64,000 bases of DNA from Sphingobacterium sp. SRCM116780 (GCF_021442025.1 NZ_CP090446.1:3162001-3226000), one strand, 5' to 3'. Positions 17,042 through 26,766 are shown, numbered from the stretch's first letter. Notes: generated by a model from the sequence alone, not told the origin. Translations and numbers: made by a program.

Positions 17042-18367
17042 ATGCAGAAACGCTTTTTAAGCTCCATTACAAATAAAGTACCTCAAGTGTTATTGACTTT
17101 AGGCTTATTATACAGCTCGTCGGTAGCATTTGCGCAGAAATCGACGTCTGCATCTCCTTATTCACAGTTTGGCTTCGGTCAAATGCGTGAAGATTTACTC
17201 CCTCAACAACGTGCCATGGGTGGATTATCAACTGGAGTTCGTTATTTCGGTTCCGTTTACAATACAAACCCAAGCAATCCTGCTTCTTATTCTGCAGCAC
17301 AGTTTAGTACTTTCGATGCTGGCTTGTATGGTAACTTTACACAATTAAGCAATACCAGTAAAACAGATAATACCGCTGATTTTGCTTTCAGCCACATTAC
17401 CATGACGTTTCCTATGAAAAAAGCTGGAGGTATTAGTTTAGGTCTTTTACCTTACTCTGATTTAGGATACAATTCCAATAGTGTTCAAAAATTAGATTCT
17501 ATCAATTTTAGAAAAGTATTTACTGGAGAAGGTGGTTTGACAAAAGCTTATTTTGGTTATGGTGTTAATGTAACGAAGAATATCAGTGTTGGAGCTAATA
17601 TTGCTTACCTATTTGGAACTTTAAATGATTTTAGAAAAACAGAATTCCCTTACAACTACGGAGCGTTGAATGTTCAACAACAAGACAAACGTGAAATTCA
17701 GGGATTAAGTTTTGATTATGGAGCACAATACTATCAGCCCATCAATAAAGAGTACGCATTGACAGTAGGATATTCTGGATCACTTAATAATACCATTCAC
17801 GATCGGACCACGTCTTATACCACTCGTGTACAACCAGCAGTTACAGAAGAAGATTCTAACATTGCATTAGATACGGTATTTAGTACAGATCGTGTAAGAA
17901 GAGATTTAAATCTTCCACTCAAACACAATATAGGTATCACATTTGCTAAAACCAATCGTTGGATGGTAGGTGCTGAATTTAAATATGCAGATTGGTCTAA
18001 ATTTCAAGTGAGAAAGGGAGAAGAAAATCTGAAAACAAATTATGGTTTTGCTATTGGTGGGCAAATCACACCTGATCCTACATCGTCTAAATATACAAAG
18101 CTTGTTGATTACCGCTTAGGTTTCCGTTATAACAAAACGCAATATTTTATTAATAAACAAGATATTAATGATATGGCAATTACTTTTGGTGTTGGTCTAC
18201 CTTTAGCAAGAAACCCTTATTCAGGTGCTTTTTCAAAAGTGAATATTTCTGCTGAATTGGGACAGATGGGTACGCTAAACAATAATTTAATCAGAGAACG
18301 ATATGTGAATTTGAATGTTGGTTTTACATTGAACGACCGCTGGTTTAGAAAAAGTCAAATTGATTAA
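17042..18367 (+). CDS. Outer-membrane beta-barrel protein
   Basis: A 441-residue exported protein with a signal peptide ending at VAFAQ. The mature part starts with SPYSQFGFGQM, a start shared by many Bacteroidota outer-membrane barrels, then RAMGGLSTGVR and NPSNPASYS as in FadL/PorV-like barrels. The rest alternates polar and hydrophobic residues in strands rich in Tyr, Gly and Asn. It overlaps or touches the lptC gene, so it may be co-expressed with outer-membrane assembly factors. Substrate unknown. Confidence 0.8.
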   Translation: MQKRFLSSITNKVPQVLLTLGLLYSSSVAFAQKSTSASPYSQFGFGQMREDLLPQQRAMGGLSTGVRYFGSVYNTNPSNPASYSAAQFSTFDAGLYGNFTQLSNTSKTDNTADFAFSHITMTFPMKKAGGISLGLLPYSDLGYNSNSVQKLDSINFRKVFTGEGGLTKAYFGYGVNVTKNISVGANIAYLFGTLNDFRKTEFPYNYGALNVQQQDKREIQGLSFDYGAQYYQPINKEYALTVGYSGSLNNTIHDRTTSYTTRVQPAVTEEDSNIALDTVFSTDRVRRDLNLPLKHNIGITFAKTNRWMVGAEFKYADWSKFQVRKGEENLKTNYGFAIGGQITPDPTSSKYTKLVDYRLGFRYNKTQYFINKQDINDMAITFGVGLPLARNPYSGAFSKVNISAELGQMGTLNNNLIRERYVNLNVGFTLNDRWFRKSQID

Positions 18368-18380
18368 TAGTAAACGACAT

Positions 18381-18989
18381 ATGGCAACCCATTCAATTGC
18401 CACAAAACAAGCTTACACATTGCCACTAATGCTTCTCTTTGCATTAGTGGCAATATTCTTTACTGCTTGTGAACCCGATTTAAAAGAAGTCGATCGGATC
18501 GCTAATATGAAAAAGGAAGAAGCGGTGGATATTTCTCGCCAAGTGACGGTTATTTACAGTGATTCCACTATTGTAAAAGCAGAAATGAGCGCCCCAGAAA
18601 TGCGCATCAAACATGATAGTACACAGGTATATGAATTTCCAAAGGGTATAAAGATTATATTTTACGACAAAAACGTCAAGGAAACACAAAGAATCACATC
18701 CGATTATGCCATTCAGCATGAAGCAAACAAAACGACTACCTTCAAAAAGAATGTTATCGTTACCATGGCTGATGGATCAATCATCAAAACAGAAGAAATC
18801 GTGTATGATGAAGGAAAAGAATCTTTCTACAATCAAGTACCTATAACCGCCTATTTCAAAGACAATAGAGGGAATTTACAAGGCTCTTCCTTTACTTCTG
18901 ATAAGGACTTCAAGAAAATTAATATTCAAAATTCTACTGGTGTCATGATTATAAAAGATAATAGCATGTTCCCAACTTTTGGGCAATAA
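18381..18989 (+). CDS. lptC: LPS export periplasmic lipoprotein LptC
   Basis: A 202-residue protein with a lipoprotein signal (hydrophobic helix ending FFTAC, lipidated Cys30) and a beta-jellyroll-like OstA/LptC domain (MSAPEMRIKHD, FPKGIKIIFYD, NVIVTMADGSIIKTEEIVYD). LptC links the inner-membrane LptBFG extractor to the LptA bridge. A TTG 21 bases upstream would overlap the barrel gene by 8 bases; the ATG at 18381 is preferred because it starts close to the signal helix. In Bacteroidota LptC is often followed by the SurA-like gene, as here. Confidence 0.88.
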   Translation: MATHSIATKQAYTLPLMLLFALVAIFFTACEPDLKEVDRIANMKKEEAVDISRQVTVIYSDSTIVKAEMSAPEMRIKHDSTQVYEFPKGIKIIFYDKNVKETQRITSDYAIQHEANKTTTFKKNVIVTMADGSIIKTEEIVYDEGKESFYNQVPITAYFKDNRGNLQGSSFTSDKDFKKINIQNSTGVMIIKDNSMFPTFGQ

Positions 18990-19148
18990 AATCCGTCCGA
19001 AACAAATTTCAAGTAAATAAGTTTGTCTTAATTAGAAATTATTACTCTTTTTTTTATAAAAATTGTATCTTGCACCGCATTTAGGCATACTATTGCTTGG
19101 ATTAAGATATATTAAGTATTTAAACAATATAAACACAATAAACAGACT

Positions 19149-21257
19149 ATGGGATTAATGAGCTTTTTGCGCAACCGAGCTGGTTACATTTTAACTGGAG
19201 CTATGGCTGTCGCAATTCTAGCATTTTTATTAGGAGATGTTGTCAAATCTGGAACTCCGTTTTGGGCTAAAAACCAAAATCGCGTAGGAGAAATAAATGG
19301 AGAAAAAATTGATTATCAAGAATTCAATCAACAAGTTGATCAAACAGCAGAGATGTTTAAACAACAAATGGGTGGTGGTAATTTGACTCCTCAAATGAAA
19401 TCATATGCTGTTCAACAGGTATGGAATCAATTATTGCAAAAAGAAATCCTAAAAGGTGAAATTGAAAAAATCGGTTTAGATGTAAGTAAAAATGAATTAA
19501 ATGATTTAGTGACAGGAAAAAATCCTTCCAATCAAATTGTTCAAGCTTTTTCAAACCCACAAACTGGACAATTTGATCGTAATCAATTGTTAACATTCAT
19601 TTCTCAAGTAAATACATCTGGAAATGCACAAGCTGCTCAACAATGGGAAATGTTGTTAGCTGCTGTAAAAGAAGAACGTTTAAACAGTAAATATTCAAGT
19701 TTATTAAACAATAGTGTTTATGTTACGTCTTTAGAGGCTAATGATGAATATCAACAACGCAATAAATTGGCTAATTTCAATTACTTGTTGTTGGATTATG
19801 CTAGTGTTAAAGATAATGAAATCAAAGTTACTGATGCTGATTATCAAGCCTACTACGATGAGCATAAAAACTCCTTTAAAAACCAAGAAGAAACACGCTC
19901 TATTGAGTATGCTGTCGTAGACGCTCGTCCAACAGCAAAAGATATCAACTTTGCAAAAGAAACGATCAACAAGTTAAAAACAGAATTGGCAACTGCTGCA
20001 AATGATTCGTTATTTGCATCTATCAATTCAGACAACAAATATCCTTATGCTTTTGTGAAGAAAGGTCAACTGAGCCCTGCTTTAGATTCTGTTGTTTTCA
20101 ACGCTCCTGCAGGAAGTATTGTTGGTCCATTTGAATCGAATGGTACACTTGAAATTGCTAAGGTAGTACAAACTACTGTGGGACCTGATTCTGTAAAAGC
20201 AAGCCATATCTTATTAAACCCTACTGCTGAAGGTGGTGTTCAAAAGGCATTAGCAAAAGCGGATTCAATCAAAGGTTTATTAGCTAAAGGAGAAAAATTC
20301 TCTACTTTGGCTGTTCAATTTAGCACAGATGAAGCGAGTAAAGTAAATGGTGGTGAACTTGGTACTTTGACTCGTGGACGTATGCCTGCCGTTATTGAAG
20401 ATGCTATTTTCAATAGTAAAACTGGCGATATCAAAATTGTAGAATCTCAATATGGTGTTCAGATCATTAAAATTGAAAATTCAATTGGTTCTACGAAATA
20501 CGTAAAAGCGGCCATTGTCGACAAAGCAATTATCAGCGGTAAAGAAACATTAAACAATGCACATAGTAAAGCGAATGCATTCTTAACGGTTGCTACTGCA
20601 CAAAACTTTGCGCAAGAAGCTCAGAAGTTAGGATTAAAAACGACTACTGCTAGTCGTGTATTAGCAATGGATAATACATTAGATGGAAACGAGGCACCAA
20701 GAGAATTGATCAAATGGGCTTTCGACGCGAAAAAAGGTGATATCTCGGATCGCGTTTTTGAAACGGAGCAATCTTATATTTTAGCTCGTCTAGTGGATGT
20801 GCAACCTAAAGGTATCGTGCCATTGGAAAGTATTAAAAAAGATATCGAAGTTGCTGTTAAGAATACCGTAAAAGCAAAACTTCTGAAAGAGAAAATGAAT
20901 GCAGCTTTAAGCGGTGCTTCTTCTCTAGCTCAAGTAGGTCAAAAATTAGGTAAAACACCTGTAGCTGTTGAAAATATTGTATTGGCGAACCCTGTTATTC
21001 CAGGTGTTTCTCAAGAAAACAAAGTTGTAGGTACTGTATTTGGATTACAACCAAATAAACCATCGAAAGCAATTGAAGGAACACAAGGTATTTTTGCCGT
21101 TCAGGTTAATGCATTTGTTAATCCTGCTGCAATTCCTGATTTAAACGAACAGAAAAAACAAATTTTAGCGAGTAAAACGCAACGTGCTTGGGCGTCGATT
21201 TTTAGAGCATTACAAGATAAAGCGGAAATCACTGACAATCGTGTGAAATTCTTTTAG
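19149..21257 (+). CDS. Periplasmic SurA/PpiD-like peptidyl-prolyl isomerase
   Basis: A 702-residue foldase. One N-terminal transmembrane anchor (about residues 12-31, GYILTGAMAVAILAF) places the rest in the periplasm, as in PpiD. A SurA_N-like chaperone domain follows (about 40-240). A parvulin domain with ASHILLNP near residue 350, GGELGTLTRGRMP and SQYGVQIIKIE comes next. A second, less conserved parvulin-like region and a helical tail end the protein. The client set is probably outer-membrane proteins, in line with the adjacent barrel and LptC genes. Confidence 0.92.
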   Translation: MGLMSFLRNRAGYILTGAMAVAILAFLLGDVVKSGTPFWAKNQNRVGEINGEKIDYQEFNQQVDQTAEMFKQQMGGGNLTPQMKSYAVQQVWNQLLQKEILKGEIEKIGLDVSKNELNDLVTGKNPSNQIVQAFSNPQTGQFDRNQLLTFISQVNTSGNAQAAQQWEMLLAAVKEERLNSKYSSLLNNSVYVTSLEANDEYQQRNKLANFNYLLLDYASVKDNEIKVTDADYQAYYDEHKNSFKNQEETRSIEYAVVDARPTAKDINFAKETINKLKTELATAANDSLFASINSDNKYPYAFVKKGQLSPALDSVVFNAPAGSIVGPFESNGTLEIAKVVQTTVGPDSVKASHILLNPTAEGGVQKALAKADSIKGLLAKGEKFSTLAVQFSTDEASKVNGGELGTLTRGRMPAVIEDAIFNSKTGDIKIVESQYGVQIIKIENSIGSTKYVKAAIVDKAIISGKETLNNAHSKANAFLTVATAQNFAQEAQKLGLKTTTASRVLAMDNTLDGNEAPRELIKWAFDAKKGDISDRVFETEQSYILARLVDVQPKGIVPLESIKKDIEVAVKNTVKAKLLKEKMNAALSGASSLAQVGQKLGKTPVAVENIVLANPVIPGVSQENKVVGTVFGLQPNKPSKAIEGTQGIFAVQVNAFVNPAAIPDLNEQKKQILASKTQRAWASIFRALQDKAEITDNRVKFF

Positions 21258-21269
21258 AATATTTTTAGT

Positions 21270-21307
21270 TAACTTTGTAGCCGGACGATAGCTCGTCCGG
21301 CTTTTTT
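21270..21307 (+). promoter_or_regulatory. Overlapping promoter and terminator between the foldase and DUF2480 genes
   Basis: TAACTTTG (21270-21277) is an exact TAnnTTTG element. Just after it comes a perfect 9-bp stem GCCGGACGA / TCGTCCGGC (21280-21288 and 21293-21301) followed by six T, a textbook terminator. The start codon of the next gene is 10 bases beyond the T run. A transcript begun by this promoter would start inside the left arm (near 21284), so it could not form the whole hairpin. Confidence 0.7.
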
Positions 21308-21317
21308 ATTATTAGAT

Positions 21318-21830
21318 ATGGATATTCAAACTGACATTGTTAATAAAGTTGCTCAAAGTGGTATCATCACCATCGATTTAGCTAAATTCAAACCTACTGG
21401 TGAATTTGTCCAATATGATATTAAGGATAATCTTTTTCATGGATTGATTTTAAAGGAGAAGGATTTTAGAGATTTTATCAAGGAACATGACTGGTCTCAA
21501 TATACAGGTAAACATGTAGCGATTACTTGTTCATCAGATGCTATTGTACAAACATGGGCTTATATGCTTTTAGCAACCAAATTAGAGCCTTTTGCGACGA
21601 CTGTTGTGTTTGGTGATTTGGATGAATTAGAGCGCATATTATTTGCACAGGCTATCGCTCAAGTCGATATGTCGCCATATACAGATCAGCGGATAGTTGT
21701 AAAAGGTTGTGGTGATATTAAAGTACCTGAATCTGCTTTTGTACAGTTTTCCTTCCAATTAGCAAAAGTTGCTAAAAGCATTATGTACGGCGAACCGTGT
21801 TCTACCGTTCCTGTATTTAAACGGAAATAG
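21318..21830 (+). CDS. DUF2480 family protein
   Basis: A 170-residue cytoplasmic protein of a Bacteroidota-specific family with no known activity. Visible features are an N-terminal NKVAQSGIITIDL, a central TCSSDAIVQTWAYMLLATKL helix, and a C-terminal KGCGDIKVPESAFVQ segment. Three cysteines at spaced positions could bind a metal, but no recognised motif is present. It sits between strong transcription boundaries: a promoter/terminator unit in front and a new promoter element after it. Confidence 0.85.
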   Translation: MDIQTDIVNKVAQSGIITIDLAKFKPTGEFVQYDIKDNLFHGLILKEKDFRDFIKEHDWSQYTGKHVAITCSSDAIVQTWAYMLLATKLEPFATTVVFGDLDELERILFAQAIAQVDMSPYTDQRIVVKGCGDIKVPESAFVQFSFQLAKVAKSIMYGEPCSTVPVFKRK

Positions 21831-21851
21831 TTCCATTCGTATTTCCAAAAT

Positions 21852-21859
21852 TATTTTTG
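21852..21859 (+). promoter_or_regulatory. Promoter -7 element of the DUF3108 gene
   Basis: TATTTTTG, an exact TAnnTTTG match, ends 13 bases before the ATG. The leader would be only about 7 bases long. Confidence 0.5.
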
Positions 21860-21872
21860 TATTCTTACGTAT

Positions 21873-22658
21873 ATGAAAAAGCTAGTCACTTTAACACTAT
21901 TATTATTCAGTTTATTTAGTCAAGTATTTGCTCAAGAGCTTCCTCACCTGAAAGAATCAGCTTTTAAAGGTGGAGAAAAATTACAATATAAATTGAAATA
22001 CGGGTTTCTATCTGCAGCAACAGGTTTATTAACAGTCACAGATACCAAATCAGGATCAGGCACTCCAGCATTTAGATTATATGCAACAGGGAAAACCGCT
22101 GGTGCATTTGCCATTTATACTGTAAAAAACGAATATAACTCTTACATTGATGGAAAAAGTTATTTGCCTTATTACTATACGGAGAATATTAGAGAAGGTG
22201 GCTATAGACGTAATGATAAGGTAACTTTTGATCAAAAAAATAAAGCGGTAAGTGGAAATAAAGGTAATTTTAAAAGTACCGTTTCTCAAACATTTGATTT
22301 ACTATCTGCTTATTATTTTGCTAGAAACTTAGACTTGTCATCCGTAAAAGAGGGACAATCTTTTAAATTAACGTATTTCTTAAATGACGAAATCGCCACT
22401 TTAGGAATAAAATATATTGGTATCGAAACCATTGAAACAGAATTAGGATCTTTACAATGCCTAAAATTTAGTCCTGAAATCAAACCAGGTAGAATTTTCA
22501 AAAAGAATAGTAAGTTGTATCTTTGGGTAACCAATGATGGGAATCGTATTCCTGTAAAAGCGAATGTTGACATTTTAATTGGATCTGTCACATTAGAGCT
22601 TCTCCAAGCCGATGGCTTGAAGTATAAACTCGGACAACGAGTGAGCTATTCAAAATAA
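21873..22658 (+). CDS. DUF3108 domain-containing exported protein
   Basis: A 261-residue protein with a signal peptide ending at QVFAQ. The body has the DUF3108 pattern: KLQYKLKYGFLSAATG, VKNEYNSYIDGKSYLPYYY, FDLLSAYYFARNLD and a C-terminal WVTNDGNRIPVKANVDILIGSV. Members are periplasmic or outer-membrane-facing beta-rich proteins without an assigned function, perhaps lipid binding by analogy with LolA-type folds. It is followed after eight bases by the DUF3109 gene, so the two are probably co-transcribed. Confidence 0.85.
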   Translation: MKKLVTLTLLLFSLFSQVFAQELPHLKESAFKGGEKLQYKLKYGFLSAATGLLTVTDTKSGSGTPAFRLYATGKTAGAFAIYTVKNEYNSYIDGKSYLPYYYTENIREGGYRRNDKVTFDQKNKAVSGNKGNFKSTVSQTFDLLSAYYFARNLDLSSVKEGQSFKLTYFLNDEIATLGIKYIGIETIETELGSLQCLKFSPEIKPGRIFKKNSKLYLWVTNDGNRIPVKANVDILIGSVTLELLQADGLKYKLGQRVSYSK

Positions 22659-22666
22659 TTAATATC

Positions 22667-23230
22667 ATGATAGAAGTAGGAAATGTATTAGTGCACGAGG
22701 ATTTGATCAACAATGACTTCGTATGCAATCTTTCCAAATGCAAAGGCATTTGTTGTATAGAGGGGGATTCCGGCGCTCCATTGAAACAAAATGAGCTGGG
22801 AATACTTGCGGAAATATATCCAAAGGTGAAACCTTATATGACAGCTAAAGGTATAGAAGCGATAGAACAACAAGGCACCCATGTCATCGATCTGGATGGT
22901 GATCTTACCACTCCGTGTGTAGATGGCAACAAAGAGTGTGCCTATGTCACTTGGGAAAACGGAATCACAAAATGTGCGATAGAGAAGGCTTATGAATTAG
23001 GTGATATCAACTGGAAAAAACCTATTTCCTGTCACCTATACCCTATCCGCACAACGAACTACCCTGAATTTGATGTCCTTCATTATGATCGATGGCACAT
23101 CTGTAAAGATGCTTGTACTTTTGGCAAAGAATTACAAGTCCCTGTTTACAAATTCTTAAAAGATCCATTAATCCGCGAATACGGAGAAGAATGGTATCAC
23201 AAACTAGAAGACACAATAGATTCATTATAA
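22667..23230 (+). CDS. DUF3109 family cysteine-rich protein
   Basis: A 187-residue cytoplasmic protein with an N-terminal cysteine cluster (Cys20, Cys25, Cys29, Cys30 in FVCNLSKCKGICC) and later cysteines in TPCVDGNKEC, ITKCAIEKAY, ISCHLYPIR and HICKDAC. The pattern resembles the zinc/iron-chelating YkgJ family and suggests a bound metal or Fe-S cluster. The family is common in Bacteroidota and has no known role. The start is well placed eight bases after the DUF3108 stop. Confidence 0.85.
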   Translation: MIEVGNVLVHEDLINNDFVCNLSKCKGICCIEGDSGAPLKQNELGILAEIYPKVKPYMTAKGIEAIEQQGTHVIDLDGDLTTPCVDGNKECAYVTWENGITKCAIEKAYELGDINWKKPISCHLYPIRTTNYPEFDVLHYDRWHICKDACTFGKELQVPVYKFLKDPLIREYGEEWYHKLEDTIDSL

Positions 23231-23289
23231 TCTATTTCTTATATTTATAGACATTTTAAGAAGATAATAGTGGTTTTCAACCATCTTCC

Positions 23290-24261
23290 ATGCTAAAATT
23301 AAAAGATATACAACGCCCCATCATAAAGGAATTAGCAACTTTTGAAACTGAATTTAAAGCTTCAATGAAAAGCTCCATTCCTTTGTTAGACCGTATTACA
23401 GGTTATATTGTCAAAACTAAAGGAAAACAGATGCGTCCGATGTTTGTTTTCTTTTCAGCAGGACTCTGTAATGGTATCAACGAATCAACTTATCGAGGAG
23501 CGTCTCTTGTAGAATTACTCCATACCGCATCATTGGTACATGATGATGTGGTAGACAATGCCAATGAACGAAGAGGTTTCTTTTCTGTGAATGCCATTTG
23601 GAAAAATAAGGTATCTGTATTAGTTGGCGATTTTTTACTTTCCAAAGGTTTACTGCTTTCCGTTAAACACCATGATTATCATTTACTGAAAATAGTATCA
23701 GAAGCAGTGGAACAAATGAGTGAGGGGGAATTATTGCAGATTGAAAAAGCGAGAAAACTGGATATTGAGGAATCGATCTATTTCGAGGTTATTCGACAAA
23801 AAACAGCTTCATTGATCGCTTCATGTTGTGCCTGTGGCGCTGCTTCTTCTGGAGCAAATGAAGAGACAGTAAAGAAATTGCACACATTTGGTGAAAAAAT
23901 AGGAATTGCATTTCAAATAAAAGATGATTTATTTGATTTCGGTCTTGACGATGTAGGTAAACCACTTGGTAATGATATTAAGGAGAAAAAAATGACATTA
24001 CCACTTATTTATGCTTTAAGTCAAACCGACAAAGCAGAAAAAAGAAGGATCATCAATCTCGTAAAAAACCATAGTGAGGATAACAAAAAAGTAGCGGAAG
24101 TCATTGCATTTGTTAGACAAAGTGGTGGGTTGCAATATGCAACAGAGAAAATGTTAGATTACCAAAAAGATGCGTTTAAAATATTAGATGAATTTCCTGA
24201 TAACGAATATAAAACAGGATTATTAGAACTTGTCAAATTTACAACTGAAAGAAAAAAATAG
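23290..24261 (+). CDS. Polyprenyl diphosphate synthase (trans-isoprenyl)
   Basis: Extends allylic diphosphates with isopentenyl diphosphate. A 323-residue all-helical synthase with the first Asp-rich motif HDDVVD (Asp85, Asp86, Asp89) and the second motif KDDLFDF. GKQMRPMFVFFSAGLC carries the Arg and Lys that bind the homoallylic substrate. Small or medium residues just before the first Asp motif (ELLHTASLV) fit a long-chain synthase such as octaprenyl or heptaprenyl, for the menaquinone side chain. Product length is inference. The TerC gene starts two bases after its stop. Confidence 0.9.
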   Translation: MLKLKDIQRPIIKELATFETEFKASMKSSIPLLDRITGYIVKTKGKQMRPMFVFFSAGLCNGINESTYRGASLVELLHTASLVHDDVVDNANERRGFFSVNAIWKNKVSVLVGDFLLSKGLLLSVKHHDYHLLKIVSEAVEQMSEGELLQIEKARKLDIEESIYFEVIRQKTASLIASCCACGAASSGANEETVKKLHTFGEKIGIAFQIKDDLFDFGLDDVGKPLGNDIKEKKMTLPLIYALSQTDKAEKRRIINLVKNHSEDNKKVAEVIAFVRQSGGLQYATEKMLDYQKDAFKILDEFPDNEYKTGLLELVKFTTERKK

Positions 24262-24263
24262 AA

Positions 24264-25322
24264 ATGAGTCACGAAATTATGTTTTTTGGAGGATTTTTAA
24301 TCTTCATTATTTTAATGCTAGCCATAGATTTAGGCGTTTTTGCAAAAGGAGACAAAAATATCTCACTGAAAAGTGCCGCAATTATGAGTCTTATTTGGGT
24401 ATTATTAGCGTTAGGTTTTTATTGGATCCTTCGTCATTATGGACACGAATTACATAATATTCAAGATTTAAATCACTTACAACAAATCATTAAAGCACAT
24501 GTACACGATGTGAAAATAATTCCTGGTGATCTTGAAGGAAGTATCGCTTTATACAACAATAACCTCGCTTTGGAATTTATTACAGGTTATGTCGTTGAGT
24601 ATGCCTTATCCGTCGATAATATCTTCGTCATGGTGCTATTATTTTCTTCTTTTGGCATTCCAGAGCGTTACTACCATAAAGTATTGGTATGGGGAGTAAT
24701 TGGTGCTGTTTTGATGCGTTTTATTTTCATTTTCTTAGGTGCTGCGCTGATTACTAAATTTGGATGGATTCTGTACATCTTTGGTGGGTTTTTATTGATT
24801 ACAGGAGTAAAAATGTTTATCAATAGAAATCACGAAGAAGAAGTAGATCCACAGAATCACCCTGTTGTAAAATTTGCCTCTAAATACTTTAAAGTGACGC
24901 CAAAATTAGATGGAGGACATTTCTTCCACATTGAAAATGGCGTCAAATATATGACTCCTTTATTTTTGGTACTATTAGTAATTGAATTTACAGATTTAAT
25001 CTTTGCTGTAGATTCAATTCCTGCGATCTTCTCTGTAACGAAAGATGCTTATATCGTATTTTTCTCAAACATCTTTGCGATACTGGGTTTACGTTCGATG
25101 TTCTTCTTATTGGTCAATATTATTCACAAATTCCACTATTTAAAAGTTGGATTAGCCTTTTTATTGATTTTCATAGGTTTGAAAATGTTATTACACCATT
25201 GGTTAGTGGAATTTGGATTCTCGACGTCACATTCATTGATTGTCATCGTCAGCATATTAGCAATTAGCGTTATCGCATCTTTAATGTTTCCAAAAAAGGA
25301 AGATCTAAACTTAGAAAATTAA
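24264..25322 (+). CDS. TerC family integral membrane protein
   Basis: A 352-residue protein with about nine transmembrane helices. Family motifs are EYALSVDNIFVMVLLF in the third helix and EFTDLIFAVDSIPAIF in the second half, both with membrane-embedded acids that probably bind a metal ion. TerC/Alx proteins act in manganese efflux and metal protection during secretion. A hydrophilic insert of about 40 residues between the halves (NHEEEVDPQNH) is longer than in Alx. It shares an operon with the prenyl synthase and ends at a strong terminator. Confidence 0.9.
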   Translation: MSHEIMFFGGFLIFIILMLAIDLGVFAKGDKNISLKSAAIMSLIWVLLALGFYWILRHYGHELHNIQDLNHLQQIIKAHVHDVKIIPGDLEGSIALYNNNLALEFITGYVVEYALSVDNIFVMVLLFSSFGIPERYYHKVLVWGVIGAVLMRFIFIFLGAALITKFGWILYIFGGFLLITGVKMFINRNHEEEVDPQNHPVVKFASKYFKVTPKLDGGHFFHIENGVKYMTPLFLVLLVIEFTDLIFAVDSIPAIFSVTKDAYIVFFSNIFAILGLRSMFFLLVNIIHKFHYLKVGLAFLLIFIGLKMLLHHWLVEFGFSTSHSLIVIVSILAISVIASLMFPKKEDLNLEN

Positions 25323-25325
25323 CAA

Positions 25326-25349
25326 ACGGGGCTTAAAAGCCCCGTTTTT
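25326..25349 (+). terminator. Terminator after terC
   Basis: ACGGGGCT and AGCCCCGT pair around a 4-base A/T loop, directly followed by a run of T. The GC-rich stem stands out from its AT-rich surroundings. Confidence 0.85.
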
Positions 25350-25449
25350 GTATATGCACAATTTTATTACAATCAAATATTAAGTTTAGCACGATGTTAA
25401 TTAAATTTATTTTTAATTTAGCAACATAAAATCATTAATTTTTTAGCAA

Positions 25450-26637
25450 ATGAATTGGAATAAGTCACTGGTATTAGCAGCATCATTATTTGTTGCTTCT
25501 TTACAAGTATCACAGGCACAGGATAATTTAATCAACGCCTTAAAAACAAATCAAAACGATAACAGTAAAGATGGCTTCACATTTACTGAGGTTATCAATT
25601 TAAAAAATACTTCCATCAAAAACCAAGGTTCTTCGGGTACATGTTGGTCATACTCTGGGAATTCTTTTTTAGAATCAGAAATGATTAGAATGGGAAAAGA
25701 ACCTGTTGAAATTTCACAAATTTACTCCGCTCGTAATACGTATTTAGATAAAGCTAAAAACTATGTTCGTTTACATGGTGGTTTATCTTTAGGTGAAGGT
25801 GGTCAATTTCATGATGTATTAAATGCTTTCCGTAAATACGGGGCATTACCACAAACAGAATATACTGGTTTACATTATGGATCAGATAAAAATAACTTTG
25901 GTGAGATGACTACGATGTTGGATGGCATGTTAGCTTCTTTTACGAAGAGCAAAACGTTAACTCCAAATTGGGAAAAAGCATATGCTGCTGCAATGGATGC
26001 TTATTTAGGAGATGTTCCTGCGAACTTCCAATACAAAGGTAAAAGCTATACACCACGTACTTTTGCGGATCAAGTGATTGGTATCAATCCAGACGATTAT
26101 GTACCGATTGCTTCTGTAACGGATCACCCTTATTACAACAAATTCGTGCTATTGATCCCTGACAACTGGTCGTTTGATAATTTCTATAATGTACAAATCA
26201 ATGATTTGACTGATATTATTGACAACGCTTTAAATAAAGGATTTACTGTTGCTTGGGCGACCGATGTATCTGAAAAAAGTTTTAGCTGGAAAAATGGTGT
26301 GGCTTATGTGCCGACAAAACCTTTTGAGGAAATGACTCCAAAAGAACAACAAGAAATGTTTGTAGGTCCAAAACCAGAAGCTAAAATTACCGCTGAAGAA
26401 AGACAAAAGGCTTTTGATAACTACCAAACAACTGATGATCATGGTATGCACATTGTTGGTTTAGTAAAAGATCAAAATGGTAAAGAATACTATATCGTTA
26501 AAAACTCTTGGGGAGTATCTAACGATTATAAAGGGTATTTATATGTAACTAAAGAATTTGTTCGTTACAAAACAACTTCTTTGTTAGTACATAAAGATGG
26601 TATTCAAAAAGATTTAAAGTCTAAATTGAAGATCTAA
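25450..26637 (+). CDS. Exported C1-type aminopeptidase (bleomycin hydrolase / PepC-like)
   Basis: A papain-fold cysteine peptidase of 395 residues with a signal peptide ending near SQAQ. Catalytic residues are visible: Gln59 and Cys65 in KNQGSSGTCWSYS, His near 334 in HGMHIVGL, and Asn near 352 in VKNSWG. Cytoplasmic bleomycin hydrolases are usually about 450 residues and hexameric; this one is shorter and secreted. Similar exported forms are widespread in Bacteroidota and probably trim peptides in the periplasm. It is a single-gene unit between two strong terminators. Confidence 0.92.
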   Translation: MNWNKSLVLAASLFVASLQVSQAQDNLINALKTNQNDNSKDGFTFTEVINLKNTSIKNQGSSGTCWSYSGNSFLESEMIRMGKEPVEISQIYSARNTYLDKAKNYVRLHGGLSLGEGGQFHDVLNAFRKYGALPQTEYTGLHYGSDKNNFGEMTTMLDGMLASFTKSKTLTPNWEKAYAAAMDAYLGDVPANFQYKGKSYTPRTFADQVIGINPDDYVPIASVTDHPYYNKFVLLIPDNWSFDNFYNVQINDLTDIIDNALNKGFTVAWATDVSEKSFSWKNGVAYVPTKPFEEMTPKEQQEMFVGPKPEAKITAEERQKAFDNYQTTDDHGMHIVGLVKDQNGKEYYIVKNSWGVSNDYKGYLYVTKEFVRYKTTSLLVHKDGIQKDLKSKLKI

Positions 26638-26660
26638 TCGCACATAAATAATGATTAACG

Positions 26661-26699
26661 AATAGGTTACAGAAATAAATTTCTGTAACCTATTTTTTT
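26661..26699 (+). terminator. Terminator after the C1 peptidase
   Basis: A perfect 15-bp stem (AATAGGTTACAGAAA and its complement) with a TAAA loop, followed by seven T. Confidence 0.9.
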
Positions 26700-26766
26700 A
26701 CAATTTTATTACATAACTTTAGTAGACAAGGGAAATCCAATTAAAAACTTTATTTAATACTTGGTT

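Noticed and set aside
18360..18380. Longer N-terminus for LptC from a TTG
   Set aside because: It would overlap the barrel gene, and the ATG at 18381 already gives a complete lipoprotein signal.
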